A stretch of 10,122 bases of DNA, taken from CAZTDU01 sp050248795. Its GTDB lineage: Bacteria; Pseudomonadota; Gammaproteobacteria; Burkholderiales; SG8-39. The position numbers and the translations under genes were made by a program. This document shows positions 1 through 7,009 of the stretch, in pieces; the first letter of the stretch is position 1; each line of letters begins with the position of its first letter. Under the pieces are notes generated by a model. It had not been told where the DNA came from. It saw only the letters and a list, made by a program, of their open reading frames with translations, and ran no database searches. The stretch covers positions 1-10,122 of the forward strand of contig JBFWRS010000080.1 of the NCBI GenBank assembly GCA_050248795.1. Reading direction: 5' to 3'.

Positions 1-761
1 ATCTCCGGCTCGACCATCCAGAACTCCGCCAGGTGGCGGCTGGTGTTGGAATTCTCGGCGCGAAATGTCGGGCCGAAGGTGTACACCTTCGACAGCGCGA
101 GGCAGTAGCTTTCGACGTTCAACTGCCCCGACACGGTGAGGAAGGTCTCGCGGCCGAAGAAATCCTGCGAAAAGTCAACGCCGCCCTGGGGCGTGCGCGG
201 CAGGTTGGCGAGGTCCAGCGTGGAGACGCGAAACAGGGCTCCGGCGCCTTCGGCGTCCGCCGCGGTGATGATTGGCGTGTTCACCCAGCAGAAGCCCTGC
301 CGGTGGAAGAAATCGTGGATCGCATGTGCCACCGTGTGCCGCACGCGCGTCGCCGCGCCGATGACGTTGGTGCGCGGGCGCAGGTGCGCCACCTCGCGCA
401 GGAACTCGAGCGTGTGCGGCTTGGGCTGTATCGGGTAGGTGTCCGGGTCGTCCACCCAGCCGACCACGCGGATCTCGGCTGCCTGCATCTCGAAGGGCTG
501 GCCCTTGGCCGGCGAGGGCACGATCGTGCCGGTGGCTTCGAGCGCGCAGCCGGCGGTGAGGTGCAGCACCTCGCTGGCGTAGTTCGACAGCGTGTTCGGT
601 GCCACCACCTGCACCGGCTGGAAGGACGAGCCGTCGGAGACGTGCACGAAGGAGATGCCGGCCTTGGAATCGCGCCGCGTGCGCACCCAGCCCCTGACGC
701 TGACCGGCGTGTCCGCCGGCGCGCGGCCGGCGAGGATGTCGAAGCATGAGAAGTTGTTCAT
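1..761 (-). CDS. asnS: Asparaginyl-tRNA synthetase, N-terminal part (gene cut by left edge)
   Basis: AsnRS charges tRNA-Asn with asparagine in the cytoplasm, a class II synthetase function. The 253 visible residues start MNNFSCFDILAGR and give an N-terminal OB-fold anticodon-binding domain (about residues 1-115, with VRGWVRTRRDSKAGISF). They continue into the catalytic core through LREVAHLRPRTN, TPIITAADAEGAG, SGQLNVESY and KVYTFGPTFRAENSNTSRH, the last covering motif 2 with its FRAE arginine. The family is about 460 residues, so nearly half, including motif 3, lies beyond the left edge. DFFGRE and FRAENSNTS fit AsnRS rather than AspRS. The start at 761 is the first ATG after the hmgA stop and matches the length of the E. 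coli N-terminus; its Shine-Dalgarno is weak. Only 19 bases separate it from hmgA on the same strand, so it is probably at least partly transcribed with the tyrosine-degradation genes. Confidence 0.96.
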   Translation of the reverse strand, partial: MNNFSCFDILAGRAPADTPVSVRGWVRTRRDSKAGISFVHVSDGSSFQPVQVVAPNTLSNYASEVLHLTAGCALEATGTIVPSPAKGQPFEMQAAEIRVVGWVDDPDTYPIQPKPHTLEFLREVAHLRPRTNVIGAATRVRHTVAHAIHDFFHRQGFCWVNTPIITAADAEGAGALFRVSTLDLANLPRTPQGGVDFSQDFFGRETFLTVSGQLNVESYCLALSKVYTFGPTFRAENSNTSRHLAEFWMVEPE

Positions 762-780
762 GCCGCGATCTTAACCGCGC

Positions 781-2094
781 CTACGCAGGGTAGCGTTTGG
801 CGAAGCCGTCCCAGACGCGGTCGTAGTCCTGCTGGTACTCGGGCGCGCGCAGCGCGGCGCGCGTGGGGCGCCATACCCAGCGCGACTCGAACATGAACGC
901 GAGGGTGTCCTCGATGCGGTGCGGCTTCAATTCCGCGGCGCTGGCCTTTTCGAACGTGGCGAGGTCCGGGCCGTGCCCCTGCATGCAGTTGTGTATCGAC
1001 ACGCCGCCGGGCAGGAAGCCTTCCGCTTTGGCATCGTAGACGCCGTGCACCAGGCCCATCAGCTCGCTCATCACGTTGCGGTGGAACCAGGGCGGGCGGA
1101 AGGTGTGCTCGGCCACCAGCCAGCGCGGCGGGAAAATGACGAAATCGCAGTTGGCCACGCCCGGCTGGCCCGAGGGCGAGGTCAGCACCGTGAAAATCGA
1201 CGGATCCGGATGGTCGAAGCTGACGGTGTTGATGACCATGAAGCGGGCGAGATCGTACTTGTACGGTACGTGCGTGCCGTGCCACGCGACCACGTCCAGC
1301 GGCGAGGCCTGCAGTTCGGTGGTCCACAGCCTGCCGAGGAATTTGCACACCAGTTCGCACGGCCCGGTCTTGTCCTCGAACGCCGCCACCGGGGCGAGGA
1401 AATCGCGCACCTGCGCCAGGCCCTGCGAGCCGATCGGACCGAGCTCCGGCAGGCGGAAGTGCGCACCGTAGTTTTCGCACAGGTAGCCGCGCACCGGCTC
1501 GCTTACGTCGACCCCGAACTTGACGCCGCGCGGCACCACCGCGATCTCGCCGGGGGCGACATGCAGCCTGCCGAACTCGGTGCAAAGCAGGATCGCGCCC
1601 TGCTGCGGCACGAACAACAACTCGCCGTCGGCGTTCATGAAATAGCGCTCGAGCATCGGCTGGTTGGCGCGGTAGACGTGCGCGGCGACGCCGCTCTGGC
1701 TCTCGGGGCTGCCCGAGCCCGCCATGGTGTAGAGGCCGTCGATGAAGTCGGTGGGCTTCGTGGGCGCGGGCAGCGGGTTCCAGCGCATGCGGTTCGGCGG
1801 CGTCCTCGCCTCGTCGAACGGGCCGGAACGCAGCCGTCCGGCGGCGAGCTTGCGATAGGGCGGGTGCATCGCACTCGGCCGCAGCCGGTACAGCCAGGCG
1901 TAGCGGTTCTCGGCGCGCGGCGCGGTGAACGCCGTGCCCGACAGGCATTCGGCGTACAGGCCGAAAGGCGGCCGCTGCGGCGAATTCTGTCCCACGGGCA
2001 GCGCGCCCTTCTTCGCTTCGCTGGAAAAGCTGTTGCCGAAGCCGCTCTGGTACGCGAGGTTCGGCTTGCGCTTCGTGCCTGATCGGGTTGCCAT
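781..2094 (-). CDS. hmgA: Homogentisate 1,2-dioxygenase
   Basis: This cytoplasmic non-haem Fe(II) dioxygenase opens the ring of homogentisate to 4-maleylacetoacetate, the central ring-cleavage step of tyrosine and phenylalanine breakdown. The 437-residue protein is full length for the family. It begins with the typical LAYQSGFGNSFSSEA stretch. Recalled human iron ligands His335, Glu341 and His371 correspond at a constant offset of 3 to H338 (in PPWFHRN), E344 (VMSELMG) and H374 (MQGHGPD). The catalytic His292 corresponds to H295 (FDHPDPSIF). All key residues are therefore present and the enzyme should be active. The ATG at 2094 has GGAG six bases upstream and begins 23 bases after the hppD stop, so the two are almost surely one operon. 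The genes for the next two steps (maleylacetoacetate isomerase and fumarylacetoacetase) do not follow; asnS does. Confidence 0.97.
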   Translation of the reverse strand: MATRSGTKRKPNLAYQSGFGNSFSSEAKKGALPVGQNSPQRPPFGLYAECLSGTAFTAPRAENRYAWLYRLRPSAMHPPYRKLAAGRLRSGPFDEARTPPNRMRWNPLPAPTKPTDFIDGLYTMAGSGSPESQSGVAAHVYRANQPMLERYFMNADGELLFVPQQGAILLCTEFGRLHVAPGEIAVVPRGVKFGVDVSEPVRGYLCENYGAHFRLPELGPIGSQGLAQVRDFLAPVAAFEDKTGPCELVCKFLGRLWTTELQASPLDVVAWHGTHVPYKYDLARFMVINTVSFDHPDPSIFTVLTSPSGQPGVANCDFVIFPPRWLVAEHTFRPPWFHRNVMSELMGLVHGVYDAKAEGFLPGGVSIHNCMQGHGPDLATFEKASAAELKPHRIEDTLAFMFESRWVWRPTRAALRAPEYQQDYDRVWDGFAKRYPA

Positions 2095-2117
2095 GGCCTG
2101 CTCCGTGTGTGCGCGCC

Positions 2118-3209
2118 TCAGGCGGGCTTCAGCACGCCGCGGCGCATCTGGTCGAGTTCGATGGATTCGAACAATGCCTTGAAATTGCCTTCGCCGAAAC
2201 CTTCGTCGCCCTTCCTCTGGATGAACTCGAAGAAGATCGGCCCGAGCTGGTTCTCGGAAAATATCTGCAGCAGCAGTGCGCCGGCCTTGCCATCGATGAG
2301 GATCCGGCGCTTCCTGAGTTCGACGACATCCTCGCCGTGCCCGGGGATGCGCGCATCAACCAGTTCGTAGTAGGTATCGACCGTGTCCAGCAGCTTCACG
2401 CCGCGCGCGAGCAGCGCGTCGACGGTCCTGAACAGGTCGGTGGACCCGAGCGCCACGTGCTGGATGCCCTCGCCGCGGTACGCGTCCAGGTACTCCTGGA
2501 TCTGGCCGGGCTTGTCGGTGCCTTCCTCGTTGATCGGGATGCGGATCCTGCCGCAGGGGCTGGTCATCGCCATCGACTTCACGCCGGTCACCTGTCCCTC
2601 GATGTCGAAGTAGCGCACCTCGCGGAAGTTGAACAGGCGCGCGTAGAAATCCGCCCATTCCTTCATGCGGCCCTTGTGCACGTTGTGCGTCAGGTGGTCG
2701 ATGTAGACGAGGCCGTGCCCCACCGGGTCCAGTTCGGCGCCCGGCAGCGGCTCGAAATCCACGTCGTAGAAACCGATATTGCCGATGTCGCCGGGCCTGG
2801 CGCCGTGCTTGCCGCGCCAGCGGTCGATGAAGTAGATGATCGAGTCGCCGATGCCCTTGATCGCCGGGATGTTCAGCTCGCCGGGCCCGGCGTGCCCGGC
2901 GTAGCCCCAGGCGCCCAGCGACAGCGCGCGCTCGTAGGCAGCCTTGGCGTCGCCGACGCGGAAAGCGATCGCGCAGATGCTCGGCCCGTGCAGCCTGGCA
3001 AAGCGCTGCGCGAAGGAGTCGGGTTCGGCGTTGACGATGAAGTTGATGCCGCCCTGCCGGTACAGCAGCACGTTCTTGTGCCGGTGGCGCGCGATGGCGC
3101 GAAAGCCCAGTTTCTCGAACAACTCTCCCATCGCCCGCGGGTCGGGCGCGGCGTACTCGATGAACTCGAATCCCGCGGTCTGCATCGGGTTGTCCCACAG
3201 CTCGGCCAT
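2118..3209 (-). CDS. hppD: 4-hydroxyphenylpyruvate dioxygenase
   Basis: HPPD converts 4-hydroxyphenylpyruvate, the transamination product of tyrosine, to homogentisate by oxidative decarboxylation, ring hydroxylation and side-chain migration. The 363-residue protein has two vicinal-oxygen-chelate domains (about 10-150 and 165-340) and ends in the family hallmark FFEFIQRKGDEGFGEGNFKA. The Fe(II) ligands are H172 (YIDHLTHNV), H251 (GIQHVAL) and E328 (FFEF). I placed the start at the ATG at 3209 (MAELWDNPMQTAGFEFIEY) because it matches the bacterial N-terminus; the frame stays open upstream to 3332, but that part overlaps phhB and is low-complexity arginine-rich translation. The start shares its A with the phhB stop (TGATG), which implies translational coupling. 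Its product is the substrate of the next gene's enzyme. Confidence 0.97.
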   Translation of the reverse strand: MAELWDNPMQTAGFEFIEYAAPDPRAMGELFEKLGFRAIARHRHKNVLLYRQGGINFIVNAEPDSFAQRFARLHGPSICAIAFRVGDAKAAYERALSLGAWGYAGHAGPGELNIPAIKGIGDSIIYFIDRWRGKHGARPGDIGNIGFYDVDFEPLPGAELDPVGHGLVYIDHLTHNVHKGRMKEWADFYARLFNFREVRYFDIEGQVTGVKSMAMTSPCGRIRIPINEEGTDKPGQIQEYLDAYRGEGIQHVALGSTDLFRTVDALLARGVKLLDTVDTYYELVDARIPGHGEDVVELRKRRILIDGKAGALLLQIFSENQLGPIFFEFIQRKGDEGFGEGNFKALFESIELDQMRRGVLKPA

Positions 3210-3511
3210 CAGGCGCCCCCCGCTCCGGCGGCGGCCTCGATCGCGCGCGCGAGCGCGAGGTCGCGCGCGGTCAGGCCGCCGGCGTCGTGTGTCGACAGCA
3301 CCACCTCGACGCGGTTGTAGACGTTCGACCACTCGGGATGGTGGTCCAGCTTTTCGGCGGCGAGTGCGACCCGCGCCATGAAGCCGAACGCCGTGCTGAA
3401 GTCGGCGAAGCGGAACGCCTTGCGCATGGCGTCGCGGCCCTCGAGCATTGCCCAGCCGGGCAGTCCGGCGAGCGCGGCCTTGCGCTCGGCTTCGGTCAGT
3501 CGCTTGGTCAT
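3209..3511 (-). CDS. phhB: Pterin-4a-carbinolamine dehydratase
   Basis: This small cytoplasmic enzyme dehydrates 4a-hydroxytetrahydropterin, regenerating the cofactor used by phenylalanine hydroxylase (PhhA). The 100-residue protein has the family signature EKLDHHPEWSNVYNRV, with H57, H58 and P59, then H75 and D84, which form the active-site pattern. Two ATG codons are possible, at 3517 and 3511. GGAGG at 3519-3523 lies one base from the first and seven from the second, so MTKRLTEAERKAAL (3511) is preferred. The gene is first in the minus-strand cluster and overlaps hppD by one base. phhA, its usual partner, is not in the window. It could also serve pterins for another enzyme, but the position beside hppD and hmgA favours phenylalanine breakdown. 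Confidence 0.93.
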   Translation of the reverse strand: MTKRLTEAERKAALAGLPGWAMLEGRDAMRKAFRFADFSTAFGFMARVALAAEKLDHHPEWSNVYNRVEVVLSTHDAGGLTARDLALARAIEAAAGAGGA

Positions 3512-3581
3512 CGGCATGCCTCCACGGATCTCGTCGCTTGCGTGCGTGGCATGATTGTGCACTTCTTCAAAGAGGCTGGGC
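3512..3581. promoter_or_regulatory. Divergent promoter region between phhB and the flavin hydroxylase
   Basis: These 70 bases separate the two divergent start codons and must hold the 5' control of both the phhB-hppD-hmgA cluster and the flavoprotein hydroxylase. Visible elements are the phhB Shine-Dalgarno (3519-3523), AGAGG at 3571-3575 six bases before the hydroxylase ATG, and a locally AT-richer patch at 3551-3571. The palindrome GTGCAC (3557-3562) and an imperfect GTGC...GCAC arrangement over 3542-3562 could be an operator, but the match is short and I cannot name a regulator. I see no convincing -35/-10 pair on either strand. The region assignment is firm from gene layout; the internal elements are guesses. 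Confidence 0.5.
3519..3523 (-). promoter_or_regulatory. Ribosome binding site that decides the phhB start
   Basis: On the minus strand this reads GGAGG. It is one base from the ATG at 3517, too close to serve it, and seven bases from the ATG at 3511, a normal spacing. This is the reason for choosing the shorter, 100-residue PhhB. Confidence 0.7.
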
Positions 3582-4757
3582 ATGGCTGACGAGATCCTCA
3601 TCGCCGGCGGCGGCATCGGCGGGCTGGCGGCGGCGCTGGCGCTGGCGCAGAAGGGCCAGCGCGTGCGCGTGCTGGAGAAGGCGGCCGAGTTCGGCGAGAT
3701 CGGCTACGGCATACAGATGGGGCCGAACGTGGCCCGCATGCTGGATCACCTGGGCATCCTGCCGCAGATCGAGGCGCACGCGTTCTTTCCCGAGGCGCTG
3801 ATCTTCGCCGACGCGCTGGACAACACCGAGGTCACGCGCATCGCGGTGGGGCGGTTCTTCCGCGAGCGCTACGGCTACCGCTACTTCGTCATCCACCGCC
3901 GCGACCTGCACGGGGAGATCCTCGAGGCATGCAGGCGCCACGATGGCGTCGTGCTCGAAGCCTCGCGCGGCCTCGAAGCGTTCGAGGAGCGTGCCGACCG
4001 CGTGCTGGTGCGTTGCGAGGGCAGGGAGGAGTACGAGGGCGCGGCGCTCGTGGGCGCCGACGGCCTGCGCTCGCCCACGCGCGCCGCGGTGCTGGGCGAC
4101 GGTCCGCCGCGCATGGCGGGCCACTACGTCTACCGCGGGGTCGTGCCCACCGAGGAGGTGCTCGACCGCAGCCGCGTCGATTCGATGACGATCTGGGGCG
4201 GCCCCGACCTGCACATGGTGCAGTACCGGCTTCGCGGCGGCGCGGTGATGAACAACGTCGCCACCATCGTCAGCCGGCGTCATGCGCGCGGCGAGCCGGA
4301 CGCAGGCGCGCCCGACGAGCTGGAGGAGATCTTCTCCTGTTGCGACCCCCGCGTCCGCGACAACCTGCGCTACGTCTCGCGCGAACGCAACTGGGTGCTG
4401 CACGACCGCGATCCGGCGACGAACTGGACGCGCGGCCGCGTCACGCTGCTTGGCGACGCGGCGCACCCGACGCTGCAGTACCTGGCGCAGGGCGCGCAGA
4501 TGGCGATCGAGGACGCGGTGGTGCTGGCAGCCGAGGTCGCGGCCTGCGGCGGCAACTACAACCGCGCGTTCCTCGGCTACCAGGCGGCGCGCATGAACCG
4601 CACCGCGCGGGTAGTGCTGTCGTCGCGCTTCTTCGGCGAGTGGTTCCACGCCGCCGGGGGCGCGCGCGCGCTGAGGAACGAACTGGGCCGCGCGCGCGAC
4701 CCGGAGAACTGCTGGGAAGCCGACTGGCTCTACCGCGGGATCCCGCTGCCCGCCTAG
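3582..4757 (+). CDS. FAD-dependent aromatic hydroxylase, 3-hydroxybenzoate 6-hydroxylase-like
   Basis: This is a single-component group A flavoprotein monooxygenase, which uses NAD(P)H and O2 to hydroxylate a phenolic ring. The 391-residue protein has the FAD-binding GGGIGG (residues 9-14) with the ribose-binding acid E32, the GADG motif (158-161) and the second FAD motif GDAAHP (291-296) followed by LQYLAQGAQMAIEDA. The active-site residues I recall for Rhodococcus 3-hydroxybenzoate 6-hydroxylase (His213, Tyr217, Gln301) correspond at a constant offset of 2 to H211, Y215 and Q299. This supports para-hydroxylation of a 3-hydroxy aromatic acid (3-hydroxybenzoate to gentisate) over salicylate hydroxylase. 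The start at 3582 is chosen for AGAGG six bases upstream; an in-frame ATG at 3555 is poorer. It is divergent from the homogentisate genes, so the natural substrate might instead be 3-hydroxyphenylacetate. Family call is firm; substrate is inferred. Confidence 0.85.
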   Translation: MADEILIAGGGIGGLAAALALAQKGQRVRVLEKAAEFGEIGYGIQMGPNVARMLDHLGILPQIEAHAFFPEALIFADALDNTEVTRIAVGRFFRERYGYRYFVIHRRDLHGEILEACRRHDGVVLEASRGLEAFEERADRVLVRCEGREEYEGAALVGADGLRSPTRAAVLGDGPPRMAGHYVYRGVVPTEEVLDRSRVDSMTIWGGPDLHMVQYRLRGGAVMNNVATIVSRRHARGEPDAGAPDELEEIFSCCDPRVRDNLRYVSRERNWVLHDRDPATNWTRGRVTLLGDAAHPTLQYLAQGAQMAIEDAVVLAAEVAACGGNYNRAFLGYQAARMNRTARVVLSSRFFGEWFHAAGGARALRNELGRARDPENCWEADWLYRGIPLPA

Positions 4758-4784
4758 GATCCCTGGGCGCCGCGCCGGTGCGCC

Positions 4785-5747
4785 TCAGCCCCCCGGCTTG
4801 AAGCCCGAGGCGCGGATTACCGGGCCCCAGCGATCGTAGTCGCGCTTGTGGATGCGCGCGAGTTCGGCCGGCGGCAGGCCGGTCGGTTCCATGCCCAGTG
4901 CTTCGAGCTTCGAGCGGATCTCGGGCGCGCGGATCGCGCCGATCATCGCTTCGGCGATGCGATCGACCACCGCCCTGGGCGTCTTCGCCGGCGCGTACGC
5001 GGCATACCAGCCCTTGCCCTCGATGTTGTAGCCGAGTTCGCGGAAGGTCGGCACCTCGGGGGCGTCGCGGGAACGCTCTGCACCCGAGGTGGCGACGATG
5101 CGGATGCGGCCGCCGCGATGGTGCGCGGCCATGTCGGACACGGTCCCCATGAAGGCGTAGATCTGGCCGCCCATCAGGTCGGTGAGTGCCGGCGCGGTGC
5201 CCTTGTAGCCGATGTGATTCAGCTTTATGCCGGCAAGGTCGCCGAAAGCGAGCGAAAAGAAGTGCGGCAGGCTGCCCGGCGCGGCCGAGGCGTAGTTGCC
5301 GTACTTCGCATCCTGCTTCACCAGCGCGACGTATTCGGCGAGCGTCTTCGAGGGCGCGCCCGGGCCGGTGGCGAAGGCGAAGAGGAAGTTCGCCGTGTGC
5401 GCGACCGGCGCGAAATCCTTGAACGCATCGTAGCGCAGGTTGTTGAACACGTGCGGTGCGGTTACCACGGTGACCAGCGGCGTCATGACGATGGTCGAGC
5501 CGTCGGCGGGCGCAGCTTTCAGCAGGTCCATGGCGACGCGGCCGCCCGCGCCGGGGCGGTTTTCCACCACGACGTTCTGGCGGAGCGTGCCGCGCATGTG
5601 TTCGGCGGCGAGCCGCGTCATCGTGTCCAGGCCCGCACCGGCCGGAAAGCCGACCAGGATGCGCAGCGTCTTGTCCTGCGCGATGGCAGGCGGGGCCGCG
5701 CAGAGCACGGCGGCGAGCGCTGTTGCGGTAAGCGTTGAGAGTCTCAT
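4785..5747 (-). CDS. Bug-family (TctC) periplasmic solute-binding protein
   Basis: Proteins of this family bind small carboxylates or other organic acids in the periplasm, either for a tripartite tricarboxylate transporter or as orphan receptors; they are greatly expanded in Betaproteobacteria. The 320-residue protein starts with a Sec signal peptide (charged MR, hydrophobic stretch to about residue 22, likely cleavage AIA|Q after residue 23). The mature part shows the usual Bug landmarks: ILVGFPAGAGLDTMTRL, VVENRPGAGG, a GYKGTAPALTDLMGGQI segment near the middle and PTFRELGYN later. No TctA or TctB membrane gene is visible, so it is an orphan in this window. It lies 47 bases downstream of a cytochrome P450 on the same strand and has its own strong Shine-Dalgarno. 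The ligand cannot be told from sequence; an aromatic acid is a guess from context. Confidence 0.93.
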   Translation of the reverse strand: MRLSTLTATALAAVLCAAPPAIAQDKTLRILVGFPAGAGLDTMTRLAAEHMRGTLRQNVVVENRPGAGGRVAMDLLKAAPADGSTIVMTPLVTVVTAPHVFNNLRYDAFKDFAPVAHTANFLFAFATGPGAPSKTLAEYVALVKQDAKYGNYASAAPGSLPHFFSLAFGDLAGIKLNHIGYKGTAPALTDLMGGQIYAFMGTVSDMAAHHRGGRIRIVATSGAERSRDAPEVPTFRELGYNIEGKGWYAAYAPAKTPRAVVDRIAEAMIGAIRAPEIRSKLEALGMEPTGLPPAELARIHKRDYDRWGPVIRASGFKPGG

Positions 5748-5750
5748 GTT

Positions 5751-5759
5751 TCCTCCTCC
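5751..5759 (-). promoter_or_regulatory. Strong Shine-Dalgarno of the Bug gene
   Basis: On the minus strand this reads AGGAGGAGG-like sequence ending three bases (AAC) before the ATG at 5747. It is by far the strongest ribosome binding site in the window and confirms the start, which also places the signal peptide at the N-terminus. It suggests high translation, as expected for a periplasmic binding protein, even if the message starts upstream of the P450. Confidence 0.8.
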
Positions 5760-5794
5760 AAGGATGAGCGGTCGATTCTACGCGACGTGACTGC

Positions 5795-7009
5795 TTACGA
5801 CACCCGCACCGGCAGGTGGCGAAAGCCGCGGAAGCGGATACGGCGGTCGCGCTCGGGCTCGCCCGCGGGTTCGATGCGGACGAAGCGCTTGAGCAGTCCG
5901 GCGAAGGCGATGCGCGCCTCCATGCGCGCCACGTTCATGCCGGAGCAGGCGTGTTCGCCCTGGCCGAAGGCGACATGCCGATTGGGCTTGCGGCCGACAT
6001 CGAAGCGCTCCGGATTGGCGAACTGCGCCGGGTCGCGGTTCGCGGCGCCGATGCCGATGGTGATGAAGGTGCCCGCCGGAAGCGTCTGCCCGCGCAGGTC
6101 CATCGGCGCGGTCAGCCTGCGGTTGTTGAGCTGTATCGGGCCCTCGTAGCGCAGCATCTCCTCGATCGCCGCGGCAAGCAGCGCCGGATCGGCGCGCAGG
6201 CGCGCGAACTCCGCCGGGTGGCGCATCAGCAGCCACAGGCCGTTTCCCATCAGGTTGGTGGTGGTTTCGTGGCCGGCGTTCAGCATGAAGATGCAGTTGT
6301 GGAAGAGTTCAAGCTCGCTTAACTGCTCGCCGTTGCCTTCGCCCTGGATCAGCCGCGTCAGCACGTCCACTTCCGGGTCGCCCGGATGCTTGCGCCGCGC
6401 CGCGGTCAGCGCCTTCAGGTAATCGACGAACTCGGTAACCGCGCGGTTGCCCGCGTCCAGCACTTCCCTGCCTGGCGCGGGTTCGAGCCCGGAAAGTATC
6501 GCGATCGACCAGCCGCGCAGCGGCCCGCGGTCGGCGTGCGGGATGCGCAGCAGGTTGCCGATCACCTCTATCGGAATGCGGATCGCGAAGTCCTCGATGA
6601 AGTCCACGTCGCGCTTCTCGGCCATCGCGTCGAGCAGCCGGTCGACCAGCGACGCCACGTCGGCTTCCATGCGCGCGATGGCGCGCTGGTTGAGCGCGCC
6701 CATGATGATGCGCCGGACCCGCGTGTGCAGCGGCGGGTCGCTGAACACCAGGCTGGTCGTGTGGTGCTCGTACAGCGGCGTGTCGCCGAACTTCGGCAGG
6801 AACTCGGCCTTCTTGTCCGAGCTCGCCTGCGGGTTGCGGTAGACCGCGAGCACGTCGTCGTAGCGGCTGAGGAACACGCTGCCAGGCGCCAGCGGGTGAA
6901 CCGGGCTTGTCGCGCGCAGCGCAGCGTAGGTCGGATAGGGATCGTCGACGAAGCCGGCCGGAGGGTTGGCGAGGGAGAAGCCGGACAGGTCCGTGCCGGT
7001 CGCGCGCAT
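5795..7009 (-). CDS. Cytochrome P450
   Basis: This is a soluble class I bacterial P450 haem-thiolate monooxygenase, which would need separate ferredoxin and reductase partners. The 404-residue protein is standard length. It shows FVDDPYPTYAALR near the N-terminus, DPPLHTRVRR in the C-helix region, the I-helix oxygen-activation motif AGHETT (about 245-250), the K-helix ExxR (E284-R287, EMLR) and the haem signature FGQGEHACSG with the cysteine ligand at about 355. All catalytic landmarks are intact. I chose the ATG at 7009 because the frame upstream runs antisense into the next gene and does not look like P450. No ferredoxin or reductase gene is adjacent. The Bug protein downstream hints at an imported acidic substrate. 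Substrate and CYP family cannot be assigned from what I can see. Confidence 0.95.
   Translation of the reverse strand: MRATGTDLSGFSLANPPAGFVDDPYPTYAALRATSPVHPLAPGSVFLSRYDDVLAVYRNPQASSDKKAEFLPKFGDTPLYEHHTTSLVFSDPPLHTRVRRIIMGALNQRAIARMEADVASLVDRLLDAMAEKRDVDFIEDFAIRIPIEVIGNLLRIPHADRGPLRGWSIAILSGLEPAPGREVLDAGNRAVTEFVDYLKALTAARRKHPGDPEVDVLTRLIQGEGNGEQLSELELFHNCIFMLNAGHETTTNLMGNGLWLLMRHPAEFARLRADPALLAAAIEEMLRYEGPIQLNNRRLTAPMDLRGQTLPAGTFITIGIGAANRDPAQFANPERFDVGRKPNRHVAFGQGEHACSGMNVARMEARIAFAGLLKRFVRIEPAGEPERDRRIRFRGFRHLPVRVS

Noticed and set aside
919..2082. Long open frame antisense to hmgA (387 codons, plus strand)
   Set aside because: It lies entirely opposite a gene with all catalytic residues intact. 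Its translation is rich in Arg, Ala, His and Val as expected for the complement of high-GC codons, with no recognisable domain.
2088..3320. Long open frame antisense to hppD (410 codons, plus strand)
   Set aside because: It is longer than hppD itself but is a GC-bias shadow: no domain, no convincing ribosome binding site, and it crosses the boundaries of two certain genes on the other strand.
3210..3332. N-terminal extension of hppD to the ATG at 3332
   Set aside because: The added 41 residues are mostly Arg/Gly/Ala/Asp, overlap phhB in another frame and do not resemble HPPD N-termini; the ATG at 3209 gives the expected start.
3542..3562. Imperfect palindrome in the phhB/hydroxylase gap as a specific regulator site
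   Set aside because: Only four outer base pairs and the six-base GTGCAC match; that is too little to name an operator, so it is mentioned only within the regulatory region entry.
4660..4672. Alternating CG run inside the flavin hydroxylase gene
   Set aside because: It is a short dinucleotide run encoding Gly-Ala-Arg-Ala in frame, common in high-GC genomes, with no sign of slippage or frame change.
4758..4784. Possible bidirectional terminator between the convergent hydroxylase and Bug genes
   Set aside because: GGCGC (4766-4770) can pair with GCGCC (4780-4784), but the stem is only five base pairs with a nine-base loop and no T-run on either side. It is weak evidence in such GC-rich DNA.
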